From Capsaspora owczarzaki ATCC 30864 (taxonomy: Eukaryota > Opisthokonta > Filasterea): a stretch of 64,000 bases of DNA. Under the pieces are notes generated by a model that did not search any database, was not told the DNA's origin, and worked only from the letters and a program-made list of their open reading frames with translations. Shown here piece by piece: positions 48,075 through 58,708 of the stretch. A program made the position numbers and the translations under genes. The stretch lies in the NCBI RefSeq assembly GCF_000151315.2, contig NW_011887292.1:1095534-1159533 (forward strand). Reading direction: 5' to 3'. Position 1 is the first letter of the stretch; the number at the start of each line of letters is the position of its first letter.

Positions 48075-48224
48075 TGCGGATAAATACTATCACCAACAAT
48101 AACAACAAACAACAACACAATGCTATCAACACGCGAAAAAACGCCAAATCGATTGGTGAATCGGTTGAACAAAAGACTGAATCTCACTCACTCAGTCTGC
48201 CTTTTTGTGTGTGTGTGTGTGGAA
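48075..48224. promoter_or_regulatory. 150-bp bidirectional promoter, U11/U12-65K-like / MVK
   Basis: Two start codons face away across only 150 bp, so the promoters must overlap. CAA-rich repeats (48090-48120) and (TG)n (48207-48221) fill much of it. Confidence 0.55.
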
Positions 48225-50098
48225 ATGCAGCTCGTTGTATCTGCGCCTGGGAAGGTCATCCTGCATGGCGAGCACGCCGTCGTCTACGGCAAGGCAAGTG
48301 CAGTGAATTTGGCTTTGAACCCGATGAACTCGATGAGCTCGATGAGCTCAATGAACTACAACGTACGATTGCATTGAGAGTGGCGTGATTTCAACGCTCT
48401 CACACAATTCATTCACCCACACTCACTCATCCCACTCTTCCCCAATGTGCAACATCACCGTGACTCGCATGTACACACTCTTTACTCACTGACTGACTGA
48501 CTGACTTTGGGGGTGGGGGGAAATGCTTTGTGATTTCGTTGCTCTCTCTCTCTCTCGCTGTGCTCAGACGGCGCTCGCGACGGCGTTGGACATGCGCACC
48601 AGCGTCCGCTTGGCCGTGACGGAAGGAGCAACGACGCAAGGAACGGAATCCCGCGTGGCACTCGCAGACTTTGGATTGCTCGCGTTGACATTTCAGACGG
48701 CGGACTTGAGCGCCATGGGCAAGGCGCGAAGCGACCCCGTCGGAGTGGATCGCGAGGCGCTGTTGAGCGACATTGAGGCGTACCTGGCCAACCATGTCCA
48801 ACAAGAAACAACTCCCGAAGCAAGACTCGCATTGAAAACATTCCTGCAAATTCTGGTCGCGGTGGTGCCGCACGAGCGACTGGCCTCGGTCGCAATCCAG
48901 GCATCGGTGCAGTCGGCACTGCCAATCGGCGCCGGCCTGGGCAGCTCGGCCGCGTTCGCCGTCTGCATTGCAACCGTTGCTTTGCTGATTGCGGGGTCCA
49001 TTCAGCAGACAAGCAACCTCAGTCCGTCGCAGCTCGAGCTCATTAACAAGTGGGCCTTGTACGCAGAAACAACCATGCACGGCACGCCATCTGGCGTCGA
49101 TAACACGGTTGGCACGTATGGCGGATTGATTCAATTCGCACGAACAGCGTCTGGCATTAACATGACGCCCCTCACCGACTTGCCCAAGCTGCGCATTCTT
49201 CTGGTCAACACTCAGCAATCGCGGAGCACAAAAGCGCTTGTCGCGAATGTTCGCACCAATTTTGACAAGGTGAGGGTTGTCTCGTCGTTGTTTGTTTTGG
49301 GGTTGTTGTTTTTTTTTTTTTTTCTTGCCACGACGTGCGAACGTTGATTTTTTTGGTTGCGGTTGTGCTGATGCTCTGGACAGTTCCCCAGCATTGTCCC
49401 GCCAGTTATCGACCTGATGGAGACCATCGGCGTTCAAGCCCTTGCCGACCTGCGCAAGCTTTCTCTCGACCAAGGTAACCAACTGCGCTTGTACGAGCTT
49501 GACCAACAGCAGACACACCATCACGCTCACATTGTTGCATGCAATATATGCTGTAGGTGCCTCTGCGGAAATCTATGAGCGATTGAAGGTACGGACGTTG
49601 ATTCCGATGAGTTAGTTCAGGCTTCGTGCGTTTCTCATCGGCCCTTTGGTTTGGTTTGTTTTTTCGCTTGGTATTCTGCGTAGTTTTACATTTCTGCCAA
49701 TCACGCTCTACTTTCTGTCGTCCAAGTGGATCACCCAAAGCTGGTTGCTGTGCGGTCTTGTGCCGAACGTTTCGGCTTCGGATGCAAGCTCACTGGTGCT
49801 GGCGGCGGCGGTTGTGCCTTTATTTTGCTTCCACCTGGTATGTATTTCCGTTGCCTTGGTTTTCAGTTTGACAGAGCTACCCAATATGCTTGCTTCGTTT
49901 TGAATTTTGCTGACAACCAATGGATTCGTGCCTCCAACAGACGCATCTCCGGAGACTGTCGCGGCCCTCGTCCACGCCATCACCAATCTTCATGTGCAGT
50001 ACAACGCTTTGCTCGTCGGCAACGAGGAGCCCAGCCAACCGTTTTTAGTCTGGGAGACCAATCTTGGCTCCCAAGGTGTTCGGATCGACACTGCATGA
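48225..50098 (+). CDS. MVK: Mevalonate kinase
   Basis: Six exons, 48225-48293, 48568-49269, 49384-49474, 49557-49588, 49684-49837 and 49941-50098, give 401 residues (human 396). Exon 1 encodes MQLVVSAPGKVILHGEHAVV. Exon 2 has TALATALDMRTSVRLAV, the GHMP ATP-binding loop LPIGAGLGSSAAFAVCIATV and HGTPSGVDNTVGTYGGLIQF. Exon 5 holds the C-terminal GHMP motif CKLTGAGGGGCAFILL. The enzyme phosphorylates mevalonate in the cytosol or peroxisome on the way to isoprenoids and sterols. Intron 1 must start with GC (AAG|GCAAGT) and end in AG, because the exons match family sequence exactly at that join. Exon 4 is only 32 bp. Confidence 0.97.
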
Positions 50099-50227
50099 GA
50101 TTGTCCGATTTTTGTTTTGTGTTTTATCAGGCTAACCACGTTCATACATCGATTCCTTTTCAGGGTTTGAGTTTGTAGAGAGAGAGAGAGCTTTTGATCT
50201 TTGTCTTTTTATTTTTCCCCCAACAAC

Positions 50228-52367
50228 TCATGGAGATGCATTCGTGGCTTCGGGACGAGCGTCGGGCTGAGGGGCACGTCGCTCTCGCTGCTGCAAATCG
50301 ATGCTTCCCTTCTCTGATACTTGCTGGCTGTATAAGAACTCGGGAAGATATGCGCTCGAGGTGACGGGGACGGGCTTGGCATTCGTGGCGGCAACAGATG
50401 CAAACGACGCCGGCTCCGTTGCTGGTTGAGCCGGGGTGGTGGCCGAAGCCTCTTGCGGGTTGCAGTCGTTCGGGCAGGTGTAGACCAGCAAGGTGCCCCA
50501 GTCGAGGGAATTACCATCCAAATTATCGACACCAAGAATCCACAAAAGTTGCGGCATAATCTGCACATCCGGCAAAGCAGCGCCAGCAAAAGAAAAAACG
50601 CACACACGAATGAGTGCACAGGCCAAGCAACAATTCCAAGGTCAACACAGGGTCCCTACCTGAAACTCGAATACTCGCTGAGTGCCGCAATTCAGACAAC
50701 GCGGCACAGCTCCGGGAGCACATTGCGCCACGTCGCTAATCCACAGAGGCTTGCCACCCTTTTGATATCTGTTTTGCGGCCCTGTGAGTAGCTGGACTGC
50801 AAGCACGGAGACAATCGCGCCGGACGACAACAAAATTGTTGTTGAACTCACCGAAGAACCTGTTCTGAATCTCGGGCAACACGCTTTTGGAAGGCCTCGA
50901 AGCATTCGTCCTCTTCCTGCACGGTATCCGATCCGTCAAACAGGTCATCCACGTCCTTGCCTGAGAGTGCGGATTGGCGAGGGTCGAGTGAACTTTTGAG
51001 CAAAAGGAGTTTCGGTGCAAAACCTAACCGCCGTTTCCTTTTTTTTTTTTTTTTTTTTTCTTTTCTTTTTTTACCTTCTTCTTCAGTCTGGACATCAAGC
51101 TTGAAGTCTTTCACAGCGGCTTCAAACTCTTGCATGCGGCGCTTCTCGGCAGCTTCGTCGTCTTCATCACCGTCATCCCCAGGCCGGACTTCCTCGGGCT
51201 CGGTCACCAGCTCAAATTCAGGGAAGCGCAGCGCAACCTCTACACGTGCAGTACCCCAAACCAACCATTCGGTCAACTACAGCCAGGATATGCGGCACGA
51301 GTCGAAGGGGGGGGGACTCCTCACCTTTTGCAGTTGGGGCAACATTTCCGCTCGCGTTGGAGCACGCTTGCTTGTGACCGGCACCCCAATGGGCCACTTG
51401 GTGTTCGCGAGAACAGTAACGCGCACGCCCACATTGGCCGCACTTCTTGGGTCCCAGATTACCGCACACAGCGCAAGTGGGAGCTGAACCAGCAACAGAA
51501 TCACCAATCATGAGCGAGGCAAACACAATCAGACGTGTGCAAAACGCAAACCTGAAAGAGCCACGCGGCGCTGTCCTTGCACTGATGAATCCAGCTCGAC
51601 ATTGTCGTTGGCATCCACGCCAAAGTAGGGATTCTCGCGGGGAAGCTGGCATCGGAGTACTTTGAAGCTGAGAAATTTGGCAAGTTTTGGAAATGCACAA
51701 AGATTCCAAACGGCCCAAACGCCAAACGACATCATCATCGACCATGTCCAATGTGAGTTCGTGCGACCATGCCATGCATGAATGTCATCGGTGACCTCCA
51801 AGCGGTAGAGGCACACACTCACCAATGGGCTCCGGTTGCAGAAGCAGTCTTGTGGCATCCGCCGTTGCGGCAGCAAAACACGTACACTGATCGATGGAAG
51901 CAAGCAGGGCTGTCGTCCACAGGTGTGTACAGCTGCAGCAGGAAGGCCATGGGTTTGGTGCAGAGCGGGCAGGCCAGTCCGTCAGCAGCGGCTGATTCAG
52001 TGGACGGCAAGTGCTGCGGATTGAGCCATGCCTGTCCCACACACGCGCACACATTCAAGACAAGATGTCAAGTGAGTGCACTTGTGAGTTGGCTTTTTTT
52101 GCATTCAGTGGACTCCAGTCTCGACAGTCGCCTCGAGTCGTGATGCCGACGCATGGCGCGGTTCCATGTGCTCTGATTCACAGTGCAAAACCAACCAACC
52201 ACCACCACCACCACCCCTGGAGCAAGTTGGGTACGAGGTGCATGAGTCTGGCTTCGTACGGGGTGTCCTCCGATTTTGGATGGAAAGTACGGGCTCGTGA
52301 GGAAGACCGGGTTGTCGACCTGCTCAGCAAAGCCGAGCTCAATCGGCTCAAGCGCTGGGACGGACAT
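50228..52367 (-). CDS. PDCD2: PDCD2 (programmed cell death 2, MYND-finger) protein
   Basis: About seven exons. It starts MSVPALEPIELGFAEQVDNP and continues VFLTSPYFPSKIGGHPAWLN. Then come ACPLCTKPMAFLLQLYTPVD, VYVFCCRNGGCHKTAS and LRCQLPRENPYFG. Next is a MYND zinc finger: CAVCGNLGPKKCGQCGRARY and CSREHQVAHWGAGHKQAC. An acidic region (EEVRPGDDGDEDDEAAEKRR) leads to the C-terminal PDCD2 domain: PLWISDVAQCAPGAVPRCLN, RVFEFQ, MPQLLWILGVDNL, DWGTLLVYTCPNDC. PDCD2 proteins act as dedicated chaperones for ribosomal protein uS5. The 3' end lies 129 bp from the MVK stop and the 5' end 132 bp from the GatC start. Confidence 0.95.
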
Positions 52368-52499
52368 TGTTGTGTGCAGCAACCAACAACAACAAGAGCA
52401 AGAATAATAAAACAAAAACACTGAGCTTTGCTTTTTGGTGACTTTGGTGTATGCGCAGTCTCAGATTTCTATTCGACAATTCTACAACAGTACAGAATC
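52368..52499. promoter_or_regulatory. 132-bp bidirectional promoter, PDCD2 / GatC
   Basis: Start codons of both genes point outward from this interval. It holds CAA repeats near 52380-52395. No TATA box seen. Confidence 0.5.
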
Positions 52500-53136
52500 A
52501 TGCTGGCCAGCAGTTGTCGGAGATGGCTCAGTGTAAACGTCAGAGTTCAACCCTGTTGTCTGGTGCCTGTCGTGTTGTGGAAATGTGTTCCATGTTTCCA
52601 ACAAAGTGCCTTTGTTTGCTTTGGAATGACAGACCTCAGCAAGGTCGCTGGCGCAAGCCAAGCCAACACTGTCGGCGCTGATTCCCGCCAAGCCAATGTG
52701 GTCGATCGCCGACACCCTGCCGCAGCAGACCACCGCGATGACAGCGTCGGACAGCAGTCGTCGTGCTGCTGCTGATCCAGATGCAGTGACTGTCGCTGAT
52801 GTCGAGCGACTGGCCGACGCTGCCAAAATCTCGCTTCCTTCAGCCAAAGACGTCGAAGCGTTGCAACGAGACTTGGCACTGCTCACCCACTTTGCTGGGC
52901 AGGTGCGGCGACACGCTGCTGATGCTGCTGCTGCTACTGTTGATACTTCTTCGCCTTCGACGGGTGACGCAAGAGTTCAGGCGTTGGAAACAGCAAGCTC
53001 AACACGCTGGTCGCTCCGAACGCGGGACGACACTCCGAATCATGTCAACCAATCTGCTGCACTCCTCTCGCGGGCGGCCAAGACGCATGGCCCGTTCTTT
53101 GCAATTCCGAATCTACAGCAGACTCCTGAGCCATGA
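52500..53136 (+). CDS. GATC: Mitochondrial glutamyl-tRNA(Gln) amidotransferase subunit C
   Basis: Two exons, 52500-52532 and 52633-53136, make 178 residues. The join gives MLASSCRRWLS-TSARSLAQ, an amphipathic mitochondrial presequence. The GatC core begins at about residue 80: TVADVERLADAAKISLPSAK, ALQRDLALLTHFAGQV. It ends with LRTRDD, LLSRAAKTHGPFFAIP, matching the family's LRPD and PFFVVP ending. GatC clamps GatA and GatB together in the GatCAB complex, which converts Glu-tRNA(Gln) to Gln-tRNA(Gln) in mitochondria. An Ala/Asp/Ser insertion of about 50 residues separates the two core parts. Its stop codon is only 55 bp from the Exo84 stop. Confidence 0.88.
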
Positions 53137-53191
53137 GCATATTGTAGTTTCAAAAAGTTTGTGTATTTGCACTGAAATCAACCCACTGAAA

Positions 53192-55450
53192 TCAAGCACC
53201 AATCTCGGCGCGGATGGCACTGGCAACTTCTTGGAGTTCTTTCGGCTGTCTGCCACTTAGTTCCTATTCAATGAATTGCAGTCAAAGGTGAAAGAGGAGG
53301 TGGGGGAGGGATTGTTCGGTCAGACAAAGTTCTGCGCACAACCAACAAACGCAACACAACAACAGTACCTCAAGCATTGCTGCAAGCTGGACAATGTAGA
53401 CGTCGACAATGAACATGACACATTTCTTGATGGCGCGACGCTGTGTGTGCGGAAGGTGCAGGCCAGCATGACGGGAGAGTCAGCATTCTTTTCGACAGAC
53501 CGAAAACTATTTGAAAAACAAACCTTGGACTTCTCTTGTTGATCATACGCAGCGCTAATGACCGTGTGGGCAAATTGATGGACCGTTCGGCCAATTCGGT
53601 TGACAACAAACTCGAGCAACTGGCCGCGGCGAAGAAGCGTTGACGATGGTGAGCACATCGCAGAACGACAGACAATCAACAATCAACTCATCGGGCGCAG
53701 GCACCACAAACGAACCGTGTAGTTGTAGACGCGAGCGACATTTTCCATAAACTTGTTCATTGTTCGAACAAACGTGACAACGCACTTGCAGGGCGCAGCA
53801 AGTTCTGTCGTGTTCAAACAGGAAACATTAGTCTTCAGCAGTTCCAAAAGTAAAACTCACCAAAATAGGCGTGTGTATCTTACTGTTATTGTCGCTGGCT
53901 GGCAGCTCATCCCATGAATCGTTAGCAACGAGCTGCTCGAAATTCTTTTCAATGTTGTCCTTCTGTGCGTCGATGGCGGTCATGATGTTCTCGTGCAAAA
54001 GCCGATGCAGCGAAAACTCAATGTCGAGTCCAGCCGACTTGAGCTGGCATACATAACAACGTACAAGGATGAGTGATCACAACGAACACTCTGAAATTGT
54101 CCACACAAGCAAAACGACCACCGAAAAAAGCGCCCAGTCTGGTCGCGCTGCACTTACAGATTGGCACTCGGTGACGGCAATCTCGACGCACTGCACTACA
54201 ATCGAAAACTGGCTCATGTGGAAGACATGGCGGCTAAAAGTTTCGCAGAACTGCTCGGTTTCGGTGACAACCCAGACGCTGAATGCAGACTTGCTGTTTG
54301 CATCCGCAAATAGCTGCCGGAACTCGGACGCAACTTCAGCGAGTCGCGCAAAGAAGACTTTGGAGAGCTTGGTAATGTAGAAGAGCGCCGAACCCTCAAT
54401 CCGCAAGCGGCGCTGCTCGCGCTGCATGCCAAAGCTGCGATTTGACAAGAACATGGTGCGCGCCTTTTCCGACTGACCAAGACGGAGCAAAAGCGCAACA
54501 TGGCGGTGCAGCTCGGCAGAAGGGAGCGACAGGTTCTGGAGCTCGCGCGCCAGTGTCGAGGTGAGACGTTCCAGGCGCACTTCCATTGCAGCCTTGAGCG
54601 CATCCACCGTGGCCTGGGTGCTTCCGGGTGCCGCGTTGGAGGAGGAGGTCGTTGAGCCAGCATTGCTAGAACCGACGACAGCAGCCGCATCAACAGCTGC
54701 TGGGGCAACAGGTGGCAAATGCGCGGTCAAGTACTGCGAGACCTTCTCAATCAGCTTGGCGGCAGCCTCAAAGTTGCGGTGTGCAATAAACACGTCCAAG
54801 TTGTCGGGCATGTCGACAATCCAATCCACAGCCAGGATGGCAGCGCGCTTCTTCTCGGCGTCGTCGCGTGCAACCTTCTCTCGACGGCGGTCTTCGTCTG
54901 TTTGCTTGCCCTGCTGGCGCTGTTTGTCGGCTTCGACGCGCTGTTTGTCGTTCTGCTTGCGTTCGCGCTGAACACGGTCCACCGTGTCGAGCCACTGGCG
55001 CTTTTGCGCGGACTGGCAGAGCAGGGCGTCTTGCGACGCAATCACTTTGAACACGTTCTGTGCATCCTCGGAATCCTTGACGTCAATAAAGGCCACTTCC
55101 TTGAGCGAGCAAAATCGATGAACCTTGAACGGTGCCGATGCGTCCTCGCCGCGCTCCTTGTACTTTTTGCGCTTGGTCGCTGTGAGCAGGCTATCGTTGA
55201 ACAGGAACAACTTGATGGTTTGAACCTCGTGGAAGTCATCGTTCAGCTCGCTGAGTTCACCGCTCAGAACGAGCATACGGTCGCGATTGGGGAGCTGGCC
55301 CATTGCTGCCTCGCTTCCTTCAACCTCACGCCATGTCGCACGGAGGCGATTGGCACGCGCCTGGCGTTCCTCTTGCGAGATTTTGTCAACTTTGGATCCG
55401 TTTTCATCGTCGTCACCGACAGTGATTGTGGGAGTTGCTCCAGAGCCGCT

Positions 55451-55481
<31 letters not shown>

Positions 55482-57163
55482 GGGCTGCTGGACACGAGCG
55501 GTGTCGCGGCTTGTGTCAGACCAACCTGCTTGATAATGTCCTTTTCTTCGTTGATGAGATACCGCAACTGATACATGTCTCCTTCGAGCTTGGCGATTTC
55601 CTTGGTCGTGTCGATGAAGCGAGTGTAGTTTCGGAAAACGTTCTTCTTGAGCGTTCGCGAAACCATGTCTCCGAGTTGATTGAGGCTCTCGACGTTGTCG
55701 CGCAGCCATGCACCGTCTTGACCAGAGTCTTGGTTGGCGTAAAATCGCTTGACGTGCTGGGTCACGTTGAAATTGGTGGACGAAAACTCGATAAAGTCTG
55801 CGCGAGACATGTCCTTTGCTGTCAGCGTCGGGCCGTTGTTTGTGCTGTGGGCTGCTCGAGCAGCCATCGCAGCGGTGGTGGTGGCCTTCTTCCAGAGGTT
55901 GGGCCGCTTCCCCGATGCGGTCGCGGACGGGGTGTCCGGGCCGCTGCTGCTGACACTGTCTTCGCTTGCGACGGAGACTGCGGAGGCGAGTGAGGGTCGT
56001 TGCGGCTGCGGCTTCTTCTTAGCCGAGTCGGATGACGCTTGTGGAGACGGCTTGCTGGGCGAGGCGGCGGCAAAGGGGTTGGTCGACTCCGTGTCGCTGG
56101 CGTCTTCGCTTTCGTCGCCGCTTTCGCTATCGGCATCTGTTCCGCTGGCGTCTGTGTGGTGACTGAGTTGTTGTGAGTGTTTTGACGAAACTGAGATTCG
56201 GTCGCCATCAGCGGTGGGCACCTCCAGTGTGCTCTTCTTGCTTGAGCGCTTGGCGTCGGTGGCGTCGTCTTTGTGGTCGCCGTCCTCGTCGCTGTCGTTG
56301 CTGCTGGCATCGCTGCGAGTCGAAGACGCTCCGTGGCTACGGTCGCTCTTGCGGCTCGCTTTGCTGGCAGCGCTCTTTCTGCTCTGGCTGCTTTTGGCGC
56401 TCTTGTGGCTCGCGTCGCTGTCAGAGCCAGAACCAGACCCGGAACCTGAGCCCGAGCCGGAGCCTGAGCCCGAGCCTGAGCCCGAACCCGAACCCGAACC
56501 CGAGTCTGAATCTGACCCTGACCCTGATTTGGACCCTGCATCCGAGCCCGACCCAGAACCAGAGCCGGAGCCTGACTTTTTCGAGTCCGAGCCAGAATCC
56601 GAGTCGCTGCCGCCGTCGCTCTTGTCGCTCGTCGTGGATTTCTTGTCTGCGTCGTCCTCGTCGTCGACATCGTCGAACGGGTTGGAAGTGACAACGGGAG
56701 CGGCCTTGACGAACAGCGGCTGAGTGGGTCCAGTCAACCGAGTGGACGCGAGCTGGTACTTGTTGCGATCTGGGCCGTCCGACGCCGCGCTGCTCAGGCG
56801 GGTGCTCGTGACGCTCATCAGGCCCGACGTGTCCGCCTTGGCCATCGTTGGCGCAGGAGCGTGCATCGACGACGCCGGCGCCGTGTACGAGGGAGCCATC
56901 GTCACGTCCTTGGTTCGAGCCTGGCCGGGAATGAGTTGTTTGGACTTGTCGTAGTCAGCAGAGCCACCGCGCGAGGCCGACGCCGCCATGTCCAGGAAGC
57001 CCGAAGACCGAGCAGGTGGTCCAGAAGCGGTTGCTGAAGCGGCTGGAGCCACCTTTGTGCTCGACGCTTGGCTGGCAGCTCGCTTTGAAGCGTCCGCGTC
57101 GTTCGCACCACTGCGAGACGCCGACGCGGCCATGCTGAGGAAGCCTGACGGCCGTGCAGCCAT
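53192..57163 (-). CDS. EXOC8: Exocyst complex subunit Exo84 (EXOC8)
   Basis: A large first exon (57163-54158) and about five short ones (for instance 54043-53884) end at the stop 53194-53192. Residues 1-450 are disordered, with a motif FL(S/D)MAASASR(S/G)G present twice near the N-terminus and a long Ser/Gly/Asp repeat. The folded part starts with the exocyst coiled coil ([40 protein letters not shown]). A PH domain at about 600-730 follows ([54 protein letters not shown]). Then come a charged helix and the helical-bundle domain ([20 protein letters not shown]). The exocyst tethers secretory vesicles to the plasma membrane; Exo84's PH domain binds phosphoinositides and, in animals, RalA. The C-terminal exons match by continuity rather than strong motifs. 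Confidence 0.92.
55451..55482. repeat. GCC triplet run encoding poly-Gly in Exo84
   Basis: On the minus strand it reads GGC/GGT and inserts about eleven glycines between the coiled coil and the PH domain. Confidence 0.8.
56405..56610. repeat. Imprecise hexanucleotide repeat encoding Gly-Ser/Asp-Ser in Exo84
   Basis: About 200 bp of GAGCC/GAACC/GACCC variants. On the minus strand it reads [10 protein letters not shown]-type sequence, open also in two other frames, as expected of a slippage-grown tract. Confidence 0.85.
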
Positions 57164-57832
57164 GTTGTTTTGTTGGGTGTATTGCTACTCGGAATGCAGT
57201 GAGCGAGAGTGCGATGGCGGCGGGGAGAGGGCGAGTGATGAAGGAGAATGAACAGCGGAGAAGAAAAATGACTGAGATTTCCATTGCCTGTGTATTTATG
57301 GCAGTTCATCGTGTTTCAGCTGAGCTTTGGGGTATATCACGGTCGGCGATTACCGCACCGGTGCCGCTCGATTGTTGTAAATATAATTGTGAGACGAGTA
57401 GATGAGGTTTCGGGGGTGTTTGAGGTGTGATTCTGACTGTAGGAAGAACTTTGAGTTTCGCTCAACATTGCGCTGGTCTAGATCGTTCATGCTTGAACTT
57501 GCCGCGGTGTTTTTGACTCAGCATGCATTATCGAATCAATGGAGTTGTTTGTCTCTGTTTGTTTGCTCTGTAACTCGCTGTGGTATCAATCCCGTTGCAA
57601 ATCTCAAACTTGATGCTCTCTTCAAACAAACACAGTTGCGTACACCAAAACCGGGACAACTTTTGGAACGGTCAACCTCTCTGTAACTCGCTTGATCGGC
57701 CTCACAACAGCCACGCAACAAGATTTATTCAAAGCACACACAATACCAAGCAATTCCAACCCAAGCCGCAAACAACAAGACCAGTCACTTTGCAACCAGA
57801 AGGCGAGGAACGTCGCGAGCGACCCGTGGCGA
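57164..57832. other. Divergent intergenic region, Exo84 / unknown gene
   Basis: 669 bp between start codons, AT-richer than the genes, with no recognisable exon. Confidence 0.5.
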
Positions 57833-58563
57833 ATGCAATACACTGACGGGAACGAAGACAGCGCGTACGACGCATCGAGTGCTTACTCCAACTGGTCTGA
57901 CCGGTCCAAGCGTGTGCGGCGACACGACGACGGCGACGACGGGAGCGGTGATGGAGACTTGCCGCAAAGGTGAGAATCGGGTGCTGATCTTTCGCTCGCA
58001 GCCAACGAACAGCAGGCGCGGATGCGGCGTAGGCCACACAAAACCAAGGGAAACAATGGAACACGCCATGCCACACGGTTTCAATACCGAGAACGAGAGA
58101 CGGGGAAAGCACCAGCAAAGGCAGCCCAGCCCGACGAGAGCGGGATTGAACGATTTGAAACCGTTTCAAATTTGCTGACACGATACTGCTATGATTTGCT
58201 GCCCCCCCCTTTTCAAACGACAGTATCAAGAAACCAAGGGCATTTCTGCTACTCCAACCAAGCGCATTCACATTCCAGTCGGTTGAACACAAGCCGAACG
58301 GACAATCCATGTACTCGGCGCTCGACAGCGAAATATTCATCAACCTGAAGCGGGTCGATCAGATATCCTTTTCTGGCCTCGCCGAGCAGTTCTTCATCAG
58401 CGAGAATAACCGAGTTGTCCGGGCGGAAACCGGGCAGCTTGTATTTCTCTGGCGTTCCAACGCGGATGGCCGGTTGGCAATTTCCCAGTCGTTTGCGTTT
58501 ACCAACAACAGCGAGTTTTTGTTTTATCGATCAGAGCTCGACCGATTAATCGAGGGCCGGTGA
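57833..58563 (+). CDS. Uncharacterised 158-residue protein, two exons
   Basis: Exons 57833-57969 and 58224-58563 join in frame (phase 2, GTGAGA donor, GACAG acceptor) to 158 residues. The N-terminal 45 are polar and acidic (MQYTDGNEDSAYDASSAYSN, RRHDDGDDGSGDGD). The rest looks like a small folded domain with alternating hydrophobics: AFLLLQPSAFTFQSVE, SALDSEIFINLKRVDQISFS, LAEQFFISENNRVVRAETGQ, LVFLWRSNADGRLAISQSFA and FLFYRSELDRLIEGR. It has no signal peptide, membrane span or cysteine cluster. I do not recognise the family. The clean splice and a compact hydrophobic pattern make a real gene likely, but it could be lineage-specific. Confidence 0.6.
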
Positions 58564-58708
58564 GCACCCGAGGCACACACACATGTACGGTGATTGCTTC
58601 AATCACGTCAAGCATGCGCGGCCAAAAAGAGAAAACCCCCACAGTCATTTCAAGATTAGATTTTTGTACAATAATGAATTTTTCGTTTGTTTTTTTTCAA
58701 ACATGCAA

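Noticed and set aside
56405-56725. Plus-strand frame encoding PEPEPE repeats
   Set aside because: It is the reverse reading of the Gly-Ser repeat in Exo84; the minus strand frame continues into exocyst domains, the plus one does not.
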